Below are positions 59,214-64,000 of a stretch of 64,000 bases of DNA, piece by piece. The stretch is from Neisseria mucosa (GTDB taxonomy: Bacteria; Pseudomonadota; Gammaproteobacteria; Burkholderiales; Neisseriaceae): the NCBI GenBank assembly GCA_003028315.1, contig CP028150.1:1550001-1614000 (forward strand). The letters run 5' to 3'. A model generated the notes under the pieces. That model was not told where the DNA came from. It was given only the letters and a program-made list of their open reading frames with translations, and made no database searches. Every line of letters begins with the position of its first letter. Position 1 is the stretch's first letter. The translations under genes were made by a program, and so were the position numbers.

Positions 59214-60416
59214 TTACAACTCAATCCCTTTCAGCTTCGCCACGGTATTGATGTCTTTATCGCCGCGGCCGGACAGGTTGACTAGAATCACTTGGTCTTT
59301 GCCCATTTTCGGCGCGTTGGCGACTGCCCATGCGAGGGCGTGGCTGGATTCGAGCGCGGGGATGATGCCTTCGAAGCGGCACAACAAATCAAAGGCTTCG
59401 AGTGCTTCGTCGTCTTTGGCGACGGTGTATTCGACGCGCTTGATGTCGTTCAGGTGGCTGTGTTCCGGGCCGATGCCGGGGTAATCCAAGCCTGCGGAAA
59501 CGGAGTGTGTACCCAAGACTTGACCGTTTTCATCCTGCATCAGGTAGCTGCGGAAGCCGTGCAATACGCCGATGGGGGCTTTGCTGGTAATCGGCGCGGC
59601 GTGGTCGGGGGTGTCCACGCCCAAACCGCCGGCTTCCACGCCGACGAGGCGCACGTTTTCTTCGCCGATATACGGGTGGAACAGCCCGATGGCGTTCGAG
59701 CCGCCGCCGACGCAGGCAACGGCGACGTCGGGCTGTCTGCCGATGGCTTCCTGCATCTGAGTTTTGGCCTCGTTGCCGATGACGCATTGGAAATCGCGCA
59801 CCATTTCGGGATACGGCGCGGGGCCGGCGGCGGTGCCGATGATGTAGAACGTGTCGTCCACGCGGGCGACCCATTCGCGCATGGCTTCGTTCATCGCGTC
59901 TTTCAGCGTGCGGCTGCCGCTGTCGACACTGACCACGTTCGCGCCCAATAATTTCATGCGGAACACGTTGGGCATTTGACGCTGGATGTCGTCCGCGCCC
60001 ATGTACACGTCGCAAGTCATGCCGAAGCGGGCGGCAACAGTGGCGGAGGCCACGCCGTGCTGACCCGCGCCGGTTTCGGCGATGACGCGTTTTTTGCCCA
60101 TACGGCGGGCAAGCAGTGCCTGACCGATGGTGTTGTTTACCTTGTGCGCGCCGGTGTGGTTCAAGTCTTCGCGCTTCAACCAGATTTGCGCGCCGCCCAA
60201 ATGCTCGGACAATCGCGCGGCATGGTAAACGGGACTGGGGCGGCCGACGTAGTGTTTCAAATCGCGGTGGAACTCTTCCCAAAACGACGGGTCGTTTTTC
60301 GCTGCTTTATAGGCATCCGCCAGCTCTTGCAAGGCGGGAATCAGGGTTTCGGAGACATAAAGTCCGCCGTGTTCGCCGAAAAAGCCCTTCTCGTCGGGCG
60401 CTTGGTAGTTTTTCAT
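59214..60416 (-). CDS. trpB: Tryptophan synthase beta chain
   Basis: A 400-residue PLP enzyme condensing indole with serine. It starts GFFGEHGGLYVSETLIPALQ; the PLP Lys is in LNHTGAHKVNN, followed by ETGAGQHGVA, the phosphate-binding loop CVGGGSNAIG, and C-terminal LSGRGDKD. Length matches TrpB1. trpA is not next to it on the downstream side, so the subunits are encoded apart. A DUS pair lies just upstream of the ATG; IS3 copy C lies beyond. Confidence 0.97.
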   Translation of the reverse strand: MKNYQAPDEKGFFGEHGGLYVSETLIPALQELADAYKAAKNDPSFWEEFHRDLKHYVGRPSPVYHAARLSEHLGGAQIWLKREDLNHTGAHKVNNTIGQALLARRMGKKRVIAETGAGQHGVASATVAARFGMTCDVYMGADDIQRQMPNVFRMKLLGANVVSVDSGSRTLKDAMNEAMREWVARVDDTFYIIGTAAGPAPYPEMVRDFQCVIGNEAKTQMQEAIGRQPDVAVACVGGGSNAIGLFHPYIGEENVRLVGVEAGGLGVDTPDHAAPITSKAPIGVLHGFRSYLMQDENGQVLGTHSVSAGLDYPGIGPEHSHLNDIKRVEYTVAKDDEALEAFDLLCRFEGIIPALESSHALAWAVANAPKMGKDQVILVNLSGRGDKDINTVAKLKGIEL

Positions 60417-60435
60417 CGGATTTCTTCCTTGTTTG

Positions 60436-60476
60436 TTTTTTCAGACGACCTCGGTTTAAGAAGGTCGTCTGAAAGG
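60436..60476. terminator. DUS inverted pair upstream of trpB
   Basis: TTTTTTCAGACGACCT and AAGGTCGTCTGAAAG with a loop of about 9 nt. Confidence 0.7.
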
Positions 60477-60642
60477 GAAATTGTCGGCAATTATAGCGGT
60501 TTTTTATGCTTTGTCGCAGAGTTTTGCAGGAATACGAATGCCGGTTTTACGCCATTGAAACCGCATTAGCCAAAAGGTCGTCTGAAAACCCTGTTTCAAG
60601 TTTGAACTGGCCCCCAAATCTTGGACACTCATAAAAGCCTAT

Positions 60643-61538
60643 TCAGGCGCTCTGTGCAAGCTGGGTTCTGTATGCGACAGGACTCAGCTTTTTCAATTTC
60701 AAACTGCAACGCTCCCGGTTGTAGTAATCCATATAGTCATCTATCTGCTTCATCAATTCATCTACTGTCAATTCACCTGCGTCATAGAAACACTCCGTCT
60801 TCAACACCGCAAAGAAGCTTTCCATCGGCGCATAGTCCCAACAGTTCGCCTTTCGCGACATGCTTTGAACCATGGAATGCTCCGCAAGCAATTCCCTATA
60901 CCCCGCCGTACGGTACAGCACACCTTGGTCCGAATGAAGCATCGTTCCTTTATCAGTCAGACGGGGGCGGCTTTTTCGAGCATTTCCTTCACCATTTCGC
61001 TGTCGGCTCTGCGGCTCATGGCGTAGGCGACGATCTCGCGGTTGAACAAGTCCAAGATTGGCGAGAGGTACAGTTTGCCGTCCTTCCCTTTGAGTTCGGT
61101 AACGTCGGTCAGCCATTTTTCATTGGGCTTTCGGGCTTTGAACCGGCGTTTGAGGAGGTGTTCCGATATCTCGCCCATGGCGGGATGGCGGTAGGCTTTT
61201 TTCGCCCGTATGAGGGCTTTCAGTTCCAACTGCTTCATCAGCCGCGCCGCTTTTTTGCGGTTCCAACCCAATGCGGCGGCAATGCGCCTTTGTCCGTAGC
61301 GTCCTTTATGCCGCCGGTAGGTTTCGACTAGGAGGGCTTTGTCGGCTGCGTCGGGGTCGGGTCGGTCTTGGTGATGGTAGTAAAAGCTGCTTTTGGGCAG
61401 GTTTGCGATGTGCAGCAGGTATTTGAGCGGGTGTTGCGCCCTCAGTGTTTGGACGGTTTGGCTTTGTCCTTTGCGGTCTGCTTTTGGCTGAGGGCTTTTA
61501 ACTCCTTTAGGTAGGCAACCTCTGCACGCATATAGCAC
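60643..61538 (-). pseudogene. IS3-family transposase OrfB, copy C, frameshifted
   Basis: The frame reads normally through the first DDE Asp (WLTDVTEL) to EKAAP, where the tract of six G seen in copy A (six C on the plus strand in copy B) has only five near 60962-60966. The rest, including MLHSDQGVLY and APMESFFAVLKTE, continues in another frame to 60643. The NCWDNAP of the other copies is also NCWDYAP here. This copy should not make active transposase itself but has intact ends. Confidence 0.92.
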
Positions 61539-61792
61539 AACTCTTCAATAAGCTCTGCCTGCGTTTTTTCTTGGTCGGGTTTATCTGCGATGAAGGGGTT
61601 TTTGCGGTGTTGTGTCATGGTTTTGGATTGGGGATGTTCGAGTGCGCCGATACCGCCTTCTTGATAGGCGCGTATCCATCGTCGCAGGTGGGTTCGGGAA
61701 ATGCCGTAGTGGTCTGCGGTACGCTGTTGGCTGCGTATATGCAGGTAGTGGAGTACGGCTTGGTATTTGAAGTGTAATGTATATTTGCTCAT
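61442..61792 (-). CDS. IS3-family transposase OrfA, copy C
   Basis: A 116-residue intact OrfA with helix-turn-helix QRTADHYGISRTHLRRWIRA. It differs from copies A and B by a few residues (for example QSKTMTQHRK, KQTAKDKAK). Without a working orfB downstream, it could at most bind element ends. Confidence 0.88.
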   Translation of the reverse strand: MSKYTLHFKYQAVLHYLHIRSQQRTADHYGISRTHLRRWIRAYQEGGIGALEHPQSKTMTQHRKNPFIADKPDQEKTQAELIEELCYMRAEVAYLKELKALSQKQTAKDKAKPSKH

Positions 61793-61885
61793 AAAAAAAC
61801 TGCACCTTGTGAGTTGGAGGGGATGTCCAACTTTTGGGGTGCAGTTCAGTTTTCAGACGACCTTTTTCAACCTGGCATCAAGGCA

Positions 61886-63409
61886 TTAGGACTCGACGGG
61901 GATGATGCCGATTTTTGCCTGCCATTTGCGCGGAGCGGTGGCATGGATGGATTCGCCTTTGCTGTCCACGGCGACGGTTACGGGCATGTCTTTGACATCA
62001 AACTCGTAAACTGCCTCCATGCCCAATTCGGGGAACGCCAAGACTTTGGAGGATTTGATGGCTTTTGCCACGAGGTATGCCGCACCGCCGACTGCCATGA
62101 GATACACGGCTTTGTTGTCGGCGATGGCTTCGCAGGTGGCTGCACCGCGCTCGGATTTGCCGATCATGCCCAAGAGGCCGGTTTGTTCGAGCATTTGGCG
62201 GGTGAATTTGTCCATGCGGGTGGCGGTGGTCGGGCCTGCCGGACCGACTACTTCGTCGCCGACCGGATCGACGGGGCCGACGTAGTAAATCAGGCGGTTG
62301 GTGAAATCGACGGGCAACTCTTCGCCTTTGTCGAGCATATCGACGAGGCGTTTATGCGCGGCATCGCGGCCGGTGAGGATTTTACCGTTCAGCAGCAATA
62401 CGTCGCCGGTTTTCCAGCTGGCAACTTCTTCTTTGGTCAGCTTATCGACATCGATGCGTTTGCCGTTGTCGGGGCTGTAAGTCAAATCGGGCCAGTCTTC
62501 AACGCGCGGCGGGGTCAGTTCGACCGGGCCTGAGCCGTCCAATTCGAACTCGACGTGGCGGGTGGCGGCGCAGTTGGGAATCATGGCAATCGGTTTGGAA
62601 GCGGCATGGGTCGGGTAATCGAGGATTTTGACGTCCAACACGGTGGTCAGCCCGCCCAAACCTTGTGCGCCGATGCCCAACGCGTTGACTTTTTCAAAGA
62701 GTTCGAGGCGTAGGGCTTCGGTGGTGGACAATTCCGCACCTGACGCGGCTTTTTCCTGCAACTCTTGAATGTCGATGTGGCTCATCAGGGATTCTTTCGC
62801 CATCAACACGGCTTTTTCGGGCGTACCGCCGATACCGATGCCCAAAATGCCGGGAGGACACCAGCCCGCGCCCATGGTCGGGATGGTTTTCAATACCCAA
62901 TCGACGATGTTGTCGGAAGGATTGAGCATGGCGAGCTTGGATTTGTTTTCAGAGCCGCCGCCTTTTGCCGCGCAGGTTACTTCGACTTTGTCGCCCGGTA
63001 CGATGCTCATGTGGATGACGGCGGGGGTGTTGTCTTTGGTGTTTTGTCGTTTGCCGGCAGGGTCGGCGAGGACGGACGCGCGCAAGGTGTTGCCTTCCCA
63101 AGTGTAGGCGCGGCGTACGCCTTCGTTAACCATCTCTTCCACGCTCATGTCCGCATCCCATTGGACGTTCATACCGACTTTGAGGAAGACGGTTGCGATA
63201 CCGGTGTCTTGACAGATGGGGCGGTTGTTTTCGGCACACATGCGGCTGTTGACCAAAATCTGCGTCATCGCGTCTTTGGCAGCGGGATTTTCTTCCTTCT
63301 GCCACGCCTTATAAAGCGCGTCGATGTAGTCTTTCGGATGGTAATAGCTGATGAATTGGAAGGCATCGCAGATACTTTGGATAAAGTCTTCTTGCTTGAT
63401 GACGGTCAT
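61886..63409 (-). CDS. fumA: Fumarate hydratase, class I (iron-sulfur type)
   Basis: A 507-residue [4Fe-4S] fumarase converting fumarate and malate in the TCA cycle. I use the ATG at 63409, preceded by AAAAGGAACACAATC; an in-frame ATG six codons earlier lies in that leader. Cys candidates for cluster ligation are in NRPICQDTGIATVFL, CAAKGGGSENKSK and AMIPNCAATRHVEFEL. The C-terminal beta domain includes VGPAGPTTATRMDKF and AVGGAAYLVAKAIK. Oxygen-labile class I enzymes are the main fumarases in Neisseria; the symbol follows E. coli class I usage. Confidence 0.93.
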   Translation of the reverse strand: MTVIKQEDFIQSICDAFQFISYYHPKDYIDALYKAWQKEENPAAKDAMTQILVNSRMCAENNRPICQDTGIATVFLKVGMNVQWDADMSVEEMVNEGVRRAYTWEGNTLRASVLADPAGKRQNTKDNTPAVIHMSIVPGDKVEVTCAAKGGGSENKSKLAMLNPSDNIVDWVLKTIPTMGAGWCPPGILGIGIGGTPEKAVLMAKESLMSHIDIQELQEKAASGAELSTTEALRLELFEKVNALGIGAQGLGGLTTVLDVKILDYPTHAASKPIAMIPNCAATRHVEFELDGSGPVELTPPRVEDWPDLTYSPDNGKRIDVDKLTKEEVASWKTGDVLLLNGKILTGRDAAHKRLVDMLDKGEELPVDFTNRLIYYVGPVDPVGDEVVGPAGPTTATRMDKFTRQMLEQTGLLGMIGKSERGAATCEAIADNKAVYLMAVGGAAYLVAKAIKSSKVLAFPELGMEAVYEFDVKDMPVTVAVDSKGESIHATAPRKWQAKIGIIPVES

Positions 63410-63468
63410 GATTGTGTTCCTTTTCATATGGTAGGGAGGGTTTGTTAGCTTTTTTATAGAGGCCGTTT

Positions 63469-63480
63469 TTCAGACGGCCT
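63469..63480. other. DUS of another neisserial dialect (AGGCCGTCTGAA)
   Basis: TTCAGACGGCCT is the complement of AGGCCGTCTGAA, the AG-DUS of other Neisseria, not the AGGTCGTCTGAA used elsewhere in the window. It also forms the hairpin AGGCCGT-TTTTCAG-ACGGCCT. Confidence 0.85.
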
Positions 63481-63655
63481 TAATCAGTGTAATAGTGCTG
63501 TCAATCGATATGAGGCGACAATATGATTTTTATAATTTATTGATTTTCATAAAACTTAATAACCTATCATTTCACTCGGATGATGATAACGGATATTGTC
63601 GGCAATATTTATCCGATAGAAATAAAACTACAATTAATCTGTCCACTAAAATTCC

Positions 63656-63746
63656 AAAGGGTCGTCTGAAAAGGCTGGATTCACCGCCGCAATGAACCTT
63701 ACTAATAACATGAATTTAAAAAGAAACAATTATTTTTCAGACGACC
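63656..63746. other. Widely spaced DUS inverted pair
   Basis: AAAGGGTCGTCTGAAAAG near 63656 and TTTTTCAGACGACCT near 63733, separated by about 60 nt. Confidence 0.6.
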
Positions 63747-64000
63747 TGTCTTTCTTTTTTCAACCATACACAAATGTAAAAGCCGTGTCATTCTACCCAC
63801 GATGATTTTTGACGGAAGTCAAACTTAGCCATTTTTCTGAAATTTTATAACACAATTTGCATTTGCTTACACTTCGCAGATTTATTCAATAAATACATAG
63901 ATATATACTTTTATATCAAACACTTAATAATGATATTTACTCGTATTTCAAAACGGTTTTTAGCAGTTATTCCTTTATCGTAAGTTTATTTTATCTTACA

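Larger units (their letters stand above)
60603..61848 (-). mobile_element. IS3-family insertion sequence, copy C (damaged)
   Basis: A 1,246-bp element, one base shorter than copies A and B, with the same ends. The duplication GTT (AAC on the other strand) is at 60600-60602 and 61849-61851. The DUS GTTTTCAGACGACCT (61849-61863) abuts its right end. orfB is frameshifted. Confidence 0.93.
63410..64000. other. AT-rich gene-free tail
   Basis: 591 bp without a supportable gene: the longest frame (about 66 codons at 63495-63695) has atypical composition and runs through a DUS. It holds the AG-type DUS at 63469-63480, a DUS pair at 63656-63746 and very AT-rich sequence to the end, likely a promoter region for a gene beyond the window. 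Confidence 0.5.

Noticed and set aside
63495..63695. A 66-codon frame in the AT-rich tail
   Set aside because: No ribosome-binding site, atypical composition, and it runs through a DUS.

Overview
The window is a chromosomal segment of a commensal-type Neisseria. Dozens of copies of AGGTCGTCTGAA, a variant DNA uptake sequence (DUS), lie between genes, usually as inverted pairs that double as terminators, and also inside genes. From memory this dialect belongs to the N. mucosa/N. sicca group rather than to meningococcus or gonococcus, whose core is GCCGTCTGAA. Five Correia repeat enclosed elements (CREE), one dRS3-flanked mosaic element, misR/misS, hemO, a peroxiredoxin-glutaredoxin fusion and an MtrA-like regulator also fit Neisseria. 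Species is not resolved. No rRNA, tRNA or CRISPR was found.

Layout. 1-1.9 kb: an AT-rich putative abortive-infection (AbiC-like) membrane protein and an SRPBCC protein. 1.9-3.2 kb: IS3-family copy A. 3.2-9.8 kb: pheA, the MisRS two-component system, and a Pat-like protein acetyltransferase. 9.8-11.8 kb: the rpsP-rimM-trmD-rplS operon. 12-18 kb (minus): cvpA, a SPOR protein and folC, then a YgfX-like protein, a small acidic protein, an amino-acid ABC ATPase and rsmA. 17.9-22.4 kb: an old yellow enzyme, a YadA-type trimeric autotransporter, and an OlsB-like/PlsC-like acyltransferase pair. 22.8-26.8 kb: rpoD and dnaG. 27-30.4 kb: a large TonB-dependent receptor behind a Fur-box-like dyad. 30.8-36.5 kb: a TauE/SafE-like membrane protein, a DUF445 protein, an IS5-family element, gabD and a lipoprotein resembling lysozyme inhibitors. 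36.8-38 kb: IS3 copy B. 38-41.2 kb: yajC-secD-secF. 41.4-45.5 kb: an HDAC-family hydrolase, a bilobed TbpB-like lipoprotein with a KKAEEA repeat, and hemO. 45.9-50.9 kb: gamma-carbonic anhydrase, Maf, a lipoprotein, gdhB, gph, recX. 51-56 kb: a redox-flavoured group (DUF302 lipoprotein, rhodanese, AhpD-like protein, MtrA-like regulator, Lpd-like flavoenzyme, peroxiredoxin-glutaredoxin). 56.3-60.4 kb: PlsC-type acyltransferase, mutM, a methyltransferase-like protein, trpB. 60.6-61.8 kb: IS3 copy C, with a frameshifted orfB. 61.9-63.4 kb: class I fumarase, then an AT-rich tail.

Working together: the TonB receptor, the TbpB-like lipoprotein and HemO suggest iron or heme acquisition. YajC/SecDF, the autotransporter and several lipoproteins serve the envelope. 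The ribosomal operon, the rpoD/dnaG pair and rsmA are core information processing. The most striking structural observation is that all three IS3 copies sit at exactly the same position, directly 3' of AGGTCGTCTGAAAAC, with AAC as the 3-bp target duplication. This suggests the element uses the abundant DUS as its target.
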